Shown here one piece after another: positions 54,748 through 64,000 of a stretch of DNA of 64,000 bases. Position 1 is the stretch's first letter; every line of letters begins with the position of its first letter. The notes beneath the pieces are model-generated. The model had not been told where the DNA came from and searched no databases. It was given only the letters and a program-made list of their open reading frames with translations. Origin of the DNA: Neovahlkampfia damariscottae (taxonomy: Eukaryota > Heterolobosea > Selenaionea > Neovahlkampfiida > Neovahlkampfiidae); assembly GCA_016618085.1 (NCBI GenBank), contig JABLTG010000076.1, positions 1 through 64,000 of the forward strand, given 5' to 3'. Position numbers and translations under genes: made by a program.

Positions 54748-56056
54748 ATGGGAAACGAATCTTCAACACCAATCGCAAGTTACTCAAAGCAAACTGTACC
54801 ATTTACTTCTGATAATAAAAAATCAAAAAAAAAAAGGAAAAGTTTAATAACTTCAGTTGTGAATGATGAGGAATTCTTTGAAGCGATTTCCACAGAAAAT
54901 CTTCTCAAAAGTAACGTTGATTTAACTTTGGACTTTGGTGATTCCAAACAACTTAAAATAGAAGAACCAAAGTATTTAATCTTGATTTTAGGTTCATCTG
55001 AAGCTGGAAAATCTACACTTGTCAATCAGATCAGAAGACATGCCACAACAGAAGGAAAATTTGATGGATCTGTATTTTATACAACATATAAAGATGGTAA
55101 TTTATTATTCAATTTTTCACTTTTCAGACTTAAAATTCAAGCAGAATGAGATTGAAGCCTATAGGAAATTTATTCAAAGAAATATTTTTGAAATCACATT
55201 AGATTGTTTCAAGTTGGTAATGAAATATAAATTAAGTTTAAATGATATAAATGAAGTAAGAAATAATTTTTGTTTTATTGAAAAATGATAGAAATTCGGA
55301 AATTATATTCTTGAAAATTTACAACAATTTGTTGACAATGAAAATAATATTTCATCATTAATAATTAAAAAATTAATATTTTTATGGGAAGAAGAAAGTA
55401 TGAAGAAGGTTTTTGATCAATATCAAAATCTAGAATTTCATTACCCTGATGGTTGTTCATTGTATTATCTTTTTCTTTCTAACTAATTTTGTAGCTTTCT
55501 CCAAGAAGAAAATTTGAAAAGATTTGACACAAAAAATCAATTAAGTATCACAGAAGAAGATTTGATCCATTGTTATCGAAAGACAAACATTATGTCTAAA
55601 ACATCTTTCCAATACAAGGATGAAAAGATATCCATCATTGATTTTGAAGGGAAAATTAAAAAAGAAAAATTTGAAAATATAATGGGAAGAACAAGACCTG
55701 ATATAGTTGTTTATGTCATTTCATTGACAGAATATCAATGGATTGATGAAGCAGAAGGTGGTGAAATTTTGTTCAAAAATTCAAAAGCAAAATTTGATGC
55801 AATTACAAAACATGAAGATTTAAAATCACTTCCTTGGATAATATTATTCAATAAAATTGATATATTGGAAGAGAAAATCAAAAAATTTCCATTGAACAAT
55901 TACTTTGATGACTATGTTGATCAGGAACCTGTCGAGTTCATTGTTGGAAAATTTATAGAAAAAATTGAAGTTATGAATGAAAAATTAGTTATTTCCATGT
56001 TCAGTCCAAATGATATAGTGCGGGCAATTGAAAAAATTGAAGCAAAAATGAAGTAA
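54748..56056 (+). CDS. Divergent heterotrimeric G-protein alpha-like GTPase
   Basis: Exons 54748-55096, 55128-55255, 55292-55461 and 55495-56056 (introns 31, 36 and 33 nt) give 402 residues. MGNESS is a candidate N-myristoylation start, followed by a basic disordered stretch. The P-loop is GSSEAGKST at 82-90 (canonical GAGESGKST). A helical insertion follows, then switch I-like CYRKTNIMSKTSF, then DFEGKIKKEKF where DVGGQR is expected, LFNKIDILEEK as the NKxD motif and ISMFSPNDIVRAI near the C-terminus. The switch II Gln needed for GTP hydrolysis is replaced and one Gly is lost. It may therefore hydrolyse GTP poorly or bind it only. The C-terminal tail ends AKMK, unlike receptor-coupling tails. 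Confidence 0.8.
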
Positions 56057-56071
56057 AGGTTTTTTGACAAA

Positions 56072-57227
56072 TCATTTATTATCAAATGAGAAAGAAATGT
56101 CTCTCAACCTTTTCATCAAATTTCTAGATTCAATTGATCTATTTACACACCTGTATGATGTAAATATGTCCCATTTTGGTCTGGTTATTATGATATCCCC
56201 AAATTCTTCATAATTTGATTGGTCAATCCATAAATCCTTCATATCGCAGAAATTTCCGTAACTTCTGACACCATTTTTAGATATATGTTTTTTTGAAAGT
56301 GTTAAATTTAATATTTCGTTCATTCCATAAAATATGGAATTGCCAATGAATCTCACATTGGAAGTGAGATGATTTCGAAATTTTTCTTCTACAAATCCCA
56401 ATGATTTCGTAATACCTGATTTTAAATCTATACATTCTATCCCATTTCTTGAAGGATCAAATATAATTCTGGAGTTTTGAAAATTTCATCTTCCTCAGGC
56501 AATTTATAAAATGTAGGTGTTTTTATTGTCTCATTCATTTTGATAAAACATGATTGATTTACCATGCCATAGGCTATTTCATTTTCAAAACTCTCTTTCA
56601 AAAAAAAATGGATCTCTTTTCTTCACTAAATGTTTGAAATATTCCATTACATGCTAGGTATTTTCACAAAAGATTCTAAAAATTAAAAAAAATTAAAAAA
56701 ACCTTCAAAAATGTACCACTAATCACTTTTGGCACTGTTAACAACTGATATCCGAGTTGACTCATGACCAAAATCTATGATCAATTGATCATTAAAGCAT
56801 CCTTCAGCCACATGAGCAAAAAAAATATTATGATTAGAATGATATTGTTGGAACTTATATTTTTCCAAAAAAATTTCCATCATTTTTTTCTTATCAAAAA
56901 AGGTAGAATCCACAGCTGCTGATAACAAAATATTACTATTTTTTGGATTATTAACTCTATTTTTGATCATTTCGTCCCACAGAAATTCTATTTCATTCCA
57001 GTTTAAAATTCTTTCATCTTTAATGGGACGTGTAATATTTAACAGTCCTCTTTTTGTCTCTGCATTATGACCAACAAATATAGAGTTATTATCAAAATTC
57101 AAAAAACCAAAATGACTTTTTTTTGGTCTACCAATGATAGTTCGTGATATATTCCTTCTTGTTTGTATTGATCTGTATATAATTTACATTTTTTAGATCC
57201 ATTATCAATGTAAAAAGTTGGTTGCAT
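56072..57227 (-). pseudogene. Actin or actin-related protein, decayed
   Basis: Actin landmarks appear in order: FYIDNGSKKCK (first phosphate loop), TIIGRPKKSHFGF, FVGHNAETKRGLLNITRPI, then WNEIEFLWDEM and IIDFGHESTRISVV (second phosphate loop, normally LDSGDGVTH). Later come GNSIFYGMNEILN (normally GGTTMFPGI) and the end MKDLWIDQSNYEEFG. They lie in different frames. Changes of frame are visible near 57150 and within 56400-56700, where stops also occur. Short introns could explain some but not all. The phosphate loops are also eroded. I read it as a dead actin-like gene or a fast-evolving ARP with errors. A start may be ATG at 57227. Confidence 0.65.
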
Positions 57228-57268
57228 CACTTTAGAAAATACAGTTTTGATTCGTTGTTTATTTTCCA

Positions 57269-57273
57269 CCAAT
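57269..57273 (+). promoter_or_regulatory. CCAAT box overlapping the start codon of the Sel1 protein gene
   Basis: CCAAT shares its last two bases with the ATG at 57272 (CACCAATGAATTTT). The same overlap occurs at the carboxylesterase start, 28454. Confidence 0.45.
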
Positions 57274-58531
57274 GAATTTTGTCAAACTCTCCACTTCAAA
57301 ATTTTTCAAGACCAAGTTTTTTAATTTAAAGTTGATCACATTAACAACAACTACTTCAATTTTTCTCTCAAAATTTTTGTTCAAAATTGAAAAATTCAAT
57401 GCAAAAGAAAATATTGAAGAAATTCGTGAAAATTTATATTTAGAAAATATTCTTCACAATTGGGGAAAATTAAGAGAAAAATGTGAAAAACAACTCAAAT
57501 TAGATCCTGAAAACATCACTTTCTTGTCATACAAATTATTTGCTTTATCTGAATTACAACTAGATGATGAAATTGAAGAATTCAATACTATCACAGAGTT
57601 TTTATTATCAAAAGAATCGGAAGATCCTTATGAATTATATCTATTATCTCAAGTAAATTTGACTTTTGGAAGTTCTGAAAAAGGTCTGGAGATGTTGAAA
57701 AAATCTGTTGAAAAAAACTGTTCAGAAGCACTACTTCAGTATGGCATACTCTTATTGGATGGTCATGAAGGAGTCAAAGTGAACAAAAAAGAAGGAATAA
57801 AATTACTCAAAAAAGCTAAAAATATGGGAAACAAAGAAGCTCTTTTAGCACTTTCACACTTTCATCAAGAAACTGATCCTGAAAAATCTTTTCTATTTGC
57901 AATGGAAGCAAATGAAATGAATTATCCACCAGCATTAAAATACCTTTCAAATTATTATTTCAATGGAATTGGTATTGAACCAAATGGAAAGCTTGCTTTT
58001 GAATACCTTGAAAAGAGTGCTGAAAAAGGTGATTCACAATCAATTCATATGTTATCAAATTACTATCTTGAACAACAAGATTTTGAAAAATCATTGATTT
58101 ATTTGAATAAAGCAGCTGATAATGGATTCATTGAACCTTTGTCTGAAATTGCAAAATTTCATCTTTATGGACTTGGCACAGTTGAAAAAAATGTCAAACT
58201 TGGAATTGAATATTTAGAAAAAGCAATGAAAAAAGGAAGTCCTGATGCAATGGCGGTATACGGAGAGTTATTAATGAGTGGTGGTATTGTTGAAAAAAAT
58301 GTCGAGAAAGCAAGAGAACTATTTTCAAATTGTGGAACAAAAGGATCAAATGTTTGTAATTTTTATTATGGAATTTGTTTGATTAAGGGAATCGGAGGAA
58401 AAAGTGATTTTGAATTTGGAAAAAAATTGGTTGAATTGGCTGCAGAACAAGGAAATCAAATGGCTATTTTTTTATTGCAAAATAATATTCCATTTGATCA
58501 GTATTACCCAGAAGAATGGACAACAGAATAA
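57272..58531 (+). CDS. Sel1-repeat protein with an N-terminal targeting or anchor segment
   Basis: A single exon of 419 residues. The first 45 residues are basic, Thr/Ser/Phe-rich and contain a weak hydrophobic stretch (LKLITLTTTTSIFLSKFLF) with no acid until residue 40, which fits a mitochondrial presequence or a signal anchor. From about residue 60 come TPR-like helices and from about 150 some seven Sel1 repeats, for example YPPALKYLSNYYFNGIGIEP and PDAMAVYGELLMSGGIVEKN. It is only distantly like the Sel1 protein at 40972, which has a myristoylation-type start instead. A scaffold or assembly factor of the organelle is possible; the sequence does not settle it. Confidence 0.75.
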   Translation: MNFVKLSTSKFFKTKFFNLKLITLTTTTSIFLSKFLFKIEKFNAKENIEEIRENLYLENILHNWGKLREKCEKQLKLDPENITFLSYKLFALSELQLDDEIEEFNTITEFLLSKESEDPYELYLLSQVNLTFGSSEKGLEMLKKSVEKNCSEALLQYGILLLDGHEGVKVNKKEGIKLLKKAKNMGNKEALLALSHFHQETDPEKSFLFAMEANEMNYPPALKYLSNYYFNGIGIEPNGKLAFEYLEKSAEKGDSQSIHMLSNYYLEQQDFEKSLIYLNKAADNGFIEPLSEIAKFHLYGLGTVEKNVKLGIEYLEKAMKKGSPDAMAVYGELLMSGGIVEKNVEKARELFSNCGTKGSNVCNFYYGICLIKGIGGKSDFEFGKKLVELAAEQGNQMAIFLLQNNIPFDQYYPEEWTTE

Positions 58532-58673
58532 ATATATTCTCAAACTTCGTTTCAAAGAAATCAATCTTTTTTTTTCGAAATGAGGATAATTCAGGATTAT
58601 AAAATTTTTCAAGTTCAATTCCATTGATATTAATTTTTACAAAAAATTTGAATCTTTATCATCTGTTATACAT

Positions 58674-60468
58674 TTAAAGTTCGTCTTCTTCATTTGATGT
58701 GAATAACTTTTTCCTAAACATTGGAAGAAAACAACAATAAAGTTGAATGCATCGACCCCATTTCGTCATTGACAAAAAAATAATCATCATATGTCCTAAA
58801 ATTGCAAAATACATCAAATATTGAACAAACATCGTGATTGCCCAAGAAACTACAGGCAAAACAAGAACAACACCATAAATGAACACAAACAAAATATCAA
58901 TAAAAACAGCAATATTCAAGAATATTGCCATTTTAGTCAATTTCAAATTGATGAAATAATTAGCTTTTTCTTTGGTATCTGAAGATAAATTTGACAATGC
59001 TCTGTAAACGACAAGCGTTAAAATCCAAAGAATAACGCAAACAACAATAATGACTATTCAAGAGATGAGGTGATTTTTTGTTTACTTATCGAAACGCAAA
59101 TTAACCAAAGGCCAATTAGACTTGTGAGTGTCATCATTGGAATAAAATCGTCTAAAAAAATACTTCTAAGAAGAAATAGAATTCCACCAATTATACCCAA
59201 TACCAATAAAGCAATATAAGATCCAATTAAAAATGACCTGTCAAAATGTCAAAAAAAATGAAATAATACAATTGACGACCTGTCAATGTCTTTAAACTCA
59301 AATTCTTCGATTTAGCAAAGAAAAAAGCCCTAAAAACCAAATTTAAAAAAAAATGAGTTTTTTACCATAACGTTATGATCTGAAAAAATTGCATAAAGAC
59401 CATAATCTGTGAAACAATCACTCCATAAGTGTGAACTGAAGTTTTTATAAAATTTGAAATAAATCCTAAAATGGCAGGCACAATACCAGAGATCAATGCT
59501 TCAACAATTATTTGGTTCTTTATCGAGAAAATGAATCTAATTTTATCCTTTGTCTCAAACAATCTTCTGAACCTATGAATTTGTTTATATTCTCCTGGTA
59601 TTTGAATAGTCAAAACCAGAAGAGTAAATAATGAAAAATAGAACATAATAAAAAATTGATATGAATATGAAGCAATGGGTAATAATATTCTTGTTGAAAA
59701 ATCATCTGAAAAAAAAAATTGGTTTTGTTTGAATGAATAACAAAAAGCGACTAATCTATCAAGAATTTCTTCGTCTCCATAGAAACCTACATAAGGAACA
59801 ATATCTTTTGATATGTCTATTTTATCACCACACTTTTTGTAAGGTTTATAAATTTCATTAGAAAGTGAACAACTTTCATTTTTAACTTTTTCAACAAATC
59901 TAAAATAAAAAATCAAAAAATTTGAAGAAAATTACATTGTATTGTTAGACATAATATCTACACACATATGACAATACTAATAAAGTTTTTTAAGAAATTT
60001 GTGTCAAAAAAAATTACCACAAAAGTCATTCGTTGAATGTTTAATGTTTTGTTTTTCACAATTCCTGATTTTTTTTCATCACAAAATATTTCTTCACAAT
60101 ATTCTGAGTGCAGTTTTGGAGGTGTAATATTATAAACATTTTGAAAAATTTGAGGTGAGCACCAATTTTCTGTGTGAATTGGTTCGTAAGGTCCATAAGC
60201 TATGAAATCATTATAATGAGGCTGAGTATTTGGTGTTAAGTTAGGTCTATAAAAACTAGATTTTTTATACTTTTTTGAATTTTAATTTTGTTTATTTTTT
60301 TACTATGTAATTCGCTGACCAAAATTGTGTCAAACCTGTGATATTGTTTTTTGTTTCTCTCCGCAGCAAAAGAGGTGAAAATAGTGCAGAAAGTTCAAAA
60401 CACGAGGATATCTGCGTTATGAATAGCAGAATAAGTACTATGTGAGCGAACTTTTTTCCTCTCACCAT
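58674..60468 (-). CDS. Seven-helix receptor-like membrane protein with signal peptide and ectodomain
   Basis: Seven exons join in phase: 60468-60320, 60255-60018, 59976-59936, 59899-59366, 59329-59270, 59237-59086 and 59053-58674, giving 517 residues. A signal peptide (AHIVLILLFITQISS) leads to an ectodomain of about 200 residues with many Cys (NWCSPQIF, SEYCEEIFC, YCHMCVD, NESCSLS, KKCGDK). Then come about seven membrane helices, including FFIMFYFSLFTLLVLTIQI, ALISGIVPAILGFISN, IGSYIALLVLGIIGGILFL and AIFLNIAVFIDILFVFIYG, and a short acidic tail. The layout is that of a class of GPCR with a Cys-rich N-terminus, though no family motif is certain. The first intron has a weak GTCAGC donor. A CCAAT box lies about 25 bases before the ATG. 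Confidence 0.65.
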
Positions 60469-60696
60469 TTTCCGAGAACTTTCGATTTGATTGGTTGAAA
60501 AAAACGAATAAAAAATTTATTTCAAGTTTAGAACAAAATATTTCAGAATAATCAAAATTCTTCACTTCAAACTTAAACGAAATATGATTGGTTATGTTTT
60601 TTTCTTTAAATAATTGAAGTGAAGAAAATTGTTAGTTTTTATGTTGGCATAGAAGCTTCTTAAAAAAATTCGTATCAAAATAATTTATTAATTAAT

Positions 60697-61128
60697 TTAC
60701 AATCCTTTCTCTCTGAAGAATTTTTGACTAAAACTTGTCACCTGTATTGGGTTTCTAGTTTTAACATATCTTTCAGATATATCAGTCCACCGTCTACCAA
60801 CTTCTTCATAGCCTTGTATAAATCGTTCTGTTTCTTCTTTTGACCATTTTCCGGTGTTATAAGTCACTGTCACTTCTGAAGAGTCTTTTTTCTTTTTCTT
60901 TTTATCACCAGAGTAAGCGTGTAGGTCTACAAACAAGTTGTATGGTCGTTTACAAGTAGTTTTACTTTTCTGGTTTTTTTTCGGAGTTGTGTGTGTGATG
61001 CTAATTGTTGGTTTAGTCTCTATTCTCTTTGTTGGAGTTTTAGGTTCTTCAATAGTAGTAAGAACCTTCTTTTTTTCTTGTGTGTTGAGAAGAAACTCAA
61101 GACTCAACTTTTTGGTTGTGTCATTCAT
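60697..61128 (-). CDS. Myb-like (SHAQKYF-type) DNA-binding protein
   Basis: A single exon of 143 residues from the ATG at 61128, chosen because a CCAATCAC box lies about 30 bases upstream. The N-terminal 85 residues are Thr/Lys-rich and disordered, with a Lys run (KKKKKK). The Myb repeat is C-terminal: WSKEETERFIQGYEEVGRRWTDIS has two of the three Trp positions, and VTSFSQKFF replaces the plant V-(A/K)-SHAQKYF signature. Such single-repeat Myb proteins bind DNA as dimers and act as transcription factors. Protist members, for instance in Entamoeba, are known. The repeat is complete. Confidence 0.85.
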   Translation of the reverse strand: MNDTTKKLSLEFLLNTQEKKKVLTTIEEPKTPTKRIETKPTISITHTTPKKNQKSKTTCKRPYNLFVDLHAYSGDKKKKKKDSSEVTVTYNTGKWSKEETERFIQGYEEVGRRWTDISERYVKTRNPIQVTSFSQKFFREKGL

Positions 61129-61368
61129 TTGAGAGTGGTGAAGTGGTGATTGGATAATTTTGTTACCCAAATATAGAACAAACACAAAAAAGAATTTTTC
61201 CAGTCCAAAAAAGGTGAAAAGGTTTGTTTTTCAAAAAAGGAAAATTATTTGTCATTGGCTATTTCATCCTCCAAATTTGGACATTTAAATTGCGGAAGAA
61301 AATTCCTTTTCGAGGAGAATTATTTTTTCATCCTTCGAAGTAGAAATTTTGATCATGATCAAAATTGC

Positions 61369-63197
61369 CTAAGAATGTTTATTTTCTGAGCGAATCATAT
61401 CAGCTGCTTTTTCTCCGATCATAATCGAAGGTGCGTTTGTATTTCCAGAAGTAACGAACGGCATAATTGAAGCATCAACAACTCTCAAATTCTTAACACC
61501 ATGAACTCTTAATTTTGAATCAACCACTGATGTTCTTTCATCTTTACCCATTGAACAACTACTTGAAGCATGATACAAATGAGAAGCAAAATGTTCGATA
61601 TTCCATCTCCAATAATCATCAGAATTCTCTTTAAATGGGTTCAATTTCTGTTTTTGAAGAGAAATACCTAAAGATTGAAATGCTTTTGTTTTTGATAATT
61701 TTTCAATGATACGAACTCCTTGAATCATTTTATCAACATCCTCTTTTTCTTCAAAGAAATTAAGATTAATTATTGGAGAATCCAATGGGTTTGTTGATTT
61801 TAATTTAATAAATCCACGACTTTTTTCATGCAGTAATATAACACCCATTAGAACACCTTGTTTAACTTCAGTACAAAATTCTTCTTTGGTTCCAAATAAT
61901 TTCTTTTGAATGTGACATTCCATTGCGCCTGGCATATATTGGATTTGTATATCAGGTTTAGTACTTGATTCATTGAGTTTGATAAATGCATTGCCATTGA
62001 TTGGTGATGAAGCAATGGCATTTTCTCTTTTCAAAAAATAATCGAGAACATACATTGGATCTTCATAATCTAGGCGACCTAATGTTTTTACTTTGGTACC
62101 AAAAATGATGTTAAATACAGGGTGGTCTTGTAAATTTTGTCCGACTGGTAAATTCTTGATTTCTTTGATGTTGAATTTTTGTAATTCTTCTCTTGGACCG
62201 ATACCAGATAATTGCAAAATTTGAGGTGAATTAATTGCACCTGCAGATAAAATAACTTCTTTTTTTGCATTTACAGTGAATGGATTTAATAAATAATTAA
62301 ATCTGACAAATTCAACACCTGTAGCAACTTTCATTGGATTGAAATTTATTTTTGTGACCTGTGAATGAGTCCAAATATGCAAATTTTTTCTAAGCTTTCG
62401 AATTGGATGAAGAAATGCTGATGCTGTTGAGGAACGAAAACCATTTTTTTTTATGGTCACTTGTGATCGAGAAAAACCTTCTTGATTTTCACCATTATAA
62501 TCATCATTGATTTGATATCCAATTTCTTTTCCAGCTTTGACAAAGACAGATGACACATTTTCGTAATATGATTTAGGTGTTATGACATTCAATTCACCAT
62601 CAAATGAGTGATACTTTGATTTTGAGTATAACTCCGGATTCAAATTTCCTTCACTTTTTTTAAAATATTTTAAAACATTTTCGTAACTCCAATTTTCATT
62701 TCCAAGTTTTTCCCATTCATTAAAATCATTCTTATTTCCACGGACATAAACTAATTGATTTGTGGATGAACAACCTCCTAAAACTTTTCCACGAGGATAT
62801 GTTGGATTATTGACACCTTTGAACGATTTTGAATTTGACACTTGGTGTTTATAGATCCAATCTTGATATGAATTCGTTGTATAATGAGCTGAAGCTGGAA
62901 TATGAATATAAGGATTGTAGTCTTCAGATCTAAAAAAAATAATTTAACAAACTGATGAATTACCCAGCTTCAAGCAACAAAACTGTAATATTTGGATTTT
63001 CTATTGTTTTTTAAAGGAAAAATTTTCAATTTACCAGATAATCTTGAAGCCAAAGTTGCTCCAGACGAACCTGCTCCTACAATAATATAATCATACTCTT
63101 TTTGCAAACCATGAGGCTCAAAATAAATTTTTTGGTTCACAAACAGTACAACCAGTGCACAAAGAACCAACAAAAAAAATGTTTGAACTTTGTTCAT
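61369..63197 (-). CDS. GMC oxidoreductase (choline dehydrogenase / glucose oxidase family)
   Basis: Exons 63197-63035, 63000-62964 and 62929-61369 (introns 34 and 34 nt, middle exon 37 nt) give 586 residues. An N-terminal hydrophobic segment (FFLLVLCALVVLFV) is a signal anchor or signal peptide. The FAD-binding start is YIIVGAGSSGATLASRLS, the GMC signature is PRGKVLGGCSSTNQLVYVRG, a second signature is SAGAINSPQILQLSGIG, and the C-terminal block is HASSSCSMG ... LRVVDASIMPFVTSGNTNAPSIMIGEKAADMI. The His of the active site is kept near HLYHASS. It oxidises an alcohol substrate such as choline, sugar or fatty alcohol, which sequence alone does not identify. An ATTGGTTC box lies about 25 bases before the ATG. 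Confidence 0.93.
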
Positions 63198-63235
63198 TTT
63201 TTGTTTGAGTGAAAAAACGAACCAATGAAATTTGC

Positions 63236-64000
63236 TTAAAATTTATTTTTCCTTTGTTGATTATTCAAAAAGTTGTGAATTTTCTCTGAAACTTCTCTTC
63301 CTTCTTTGATTGCCCAAACAACCAATGATTGTCCTCTTCTGCAATCACCAGCAACAAATACTTTTTCTTGTGTTGATTTGTACTCTTTTTCTTGAATGGT
63401 CGATAACTCTCCTTTTTGTTTGATTTTGACATTCATTTTTTGAACAATTTCATCTTCAGGTCCAATATAACCCATTGCTAAAAGAACTAAATCTGCTTTG
63501 AAAATTCTTTCACTTCCTTCAATTTCTCTTTGAACTATTTTTCCATCAACTCTTGCAGATTTGATTTGAACTGTTTTGACACCTGTCAATTGACCATTTT
63601 TACCAATGAATTCTTTTGCAATTGTATTATACTTCTGTGGGGTTTTTCCCATTGTAGCAAGTACTTCTTGAGCCCCATATTCGATTTTATAAACTTTTGG
63701 GAATTCTGGCCATGGATTTGAATCAGTTCTTGTCATTGGAAGTTTATCAGATCTTGCAAAAACTGTGATTGAAGATGCTTTATGTCTAACTGAAGTTGAA
63801 AGACAATCTTCACTTGTGTCACCAGAACCAATGATAACAACGTTCTTGTCTTTGGCATTGATGAAATCTTCAACTTTTGATCCAAGAAAACTTTTTGTAC
63901 TTTTTGTCAAAAATTCCATTGCAAAATGAACACCTTTCAAATCTCTTCCTTTGATGTCCAAATCTCTTGGTTTATTTGAACCAACAGCCATTAAAATTGC
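63236..64000 (-). CDS. gltD: Glutamate synthase small subunit (GltD-like), C-terminal part
   Basis: The gene enters from beyond the right edge and ends at 63236, leaving 254 residues. AVGSNKPRDL and KGVHFAMEFL are followed by the NADPH-binding motif VVIIGSGDTSEDC and the late FAD motif VFVAGDCRRGQSLVVWAIKEGRE, as in GltD and related glutamate synthase beta domains. The family oxidises NADPH and passes electrons to glutamate synthase for ammonia assimilation. In protists this domain often forms the C-terminus of a fused NADH-GOGAT, so it may be part of a very large protein. No break is visible. The stop is about 40 bases from the start of the GMC gene on the same strand. Confidence 0.92.
   Translation of the reverse strand, partial: AILMAVGSNKPRDLDIKGRDLKGVHFAMEFLTKSTKSFLGSKVEDFINAKDKNVVIIGSGDTSEDCLSTSVRHKASSITVFARSDKLPMTRTDSNPWPEFPKVYKIEYGAQEVLATMGKTPQKYNTIAKEFIGKNGQLTGVKTVQIKSARVDGKIVQREIEGSERIFKADLVLLAMGYIGPEDEIVQKMNVKIKQKGELSTIQEKEYKSTQEKVFVAGDCRRGQSLVVWAIKEGREVSEKIHNFLNNQQRKNKF

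Overview
The window is AT-rich nuclear DNA from a single-celled eukaryote. Genes lie on both strands and are packed closely, often less than 100 bases apart. Most are interrupted by very short GT-AG introns, commonly 27-42 nt, and TAA, TAG and TGA all act as stops. The gene content (Rac, DH-PH RhoGEFs, G-alpha-like protein, RGS, EF-hand, BTB, kelch, Sel1, MACPF, Mei2-like, PARP6/8-like, TAF10, PAM16) points to a phagotrophic amoeboid or flagellate protist. It is not an animal, fungus or plant. An Anaeramoeba-like metamonad or a heterolobosean is my low-confidence guess. PAM16 shows that a mitochondrion-related organelle with a TIM23 import motor is present.

Layout. 1-4.3 kb is worn: a broken RHS/Crinkler-type ATPase, a diverged direct repeat, a 5'-truncated hydrolase, a BTB gene and a decayed DJ-1/PfpI copy. 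4.4-16.4 kb holds a secreted MACPF protein, an unknown gene, an FSP1/NDH-2-like oxidoreductase directly after an RGS gene, a coiled-coil gene, a secreted M28 peptidase, a TOM1/THH1-like membrane protein and an MFS transporter. 16.5-25 kb has a RhoGEF with a lectin-like propeller, a PARP6/8-like gene, tRNA-Arg(TCT), a type I membrane protein, PAM16, TAF10 and a Mei2-like gene. 25.5-33.2 kb has a large LRR-caspase fusion, a secreted carboxylesterase and a kelch-kinase-SAM fusion. 33.2-43.6 kb has a rhodanese, three tandem RhoGEFs, a small secreted basic protein, a kelch protein, a Sel1 protein and a cysteine-protease-like gene. 43.6-64 kb has TPI, a tandem pair of acidic-protein genes (one dead), S9 and M1 peptidases, Rac, an EF-hand protein, a divergent G-alpha, an actin-like pseudogene, a seven-helix receptor-like gene, a Myb factor, a GMC oxidoreductase and the end of glutamate synthase small subunit.

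How they fit together. Signalling and cytoskeleton dominate: four RhoGEF-type proteins, Rac, a G-alpha-like protein, an RGS domain and a seven-helix protein. A second group is secreted and degradative: MACPF, M28 and M1 peptidases, and a carboxylesterase. These would suit a phagotroph but the sequence does not prove that role.

Two features run through the whole window. A CCAAT/ATTGG box, in either orientation, lies just upstream of most start codons and behaves like a core promoter element. The introns are so short and sometimes so quiet (a multiple of three, no stop) that several genes read as one open frame while homology shows an intron inside. The most novel-looking protein is the 907-residue fusion at 25566-28319: a papain-fold domain that has lost its cysteine, then LRRs, then an apparently intact caspase-like domain. 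A relative of its first domain with the catalytic cysteine intact lies at 42401-43563.
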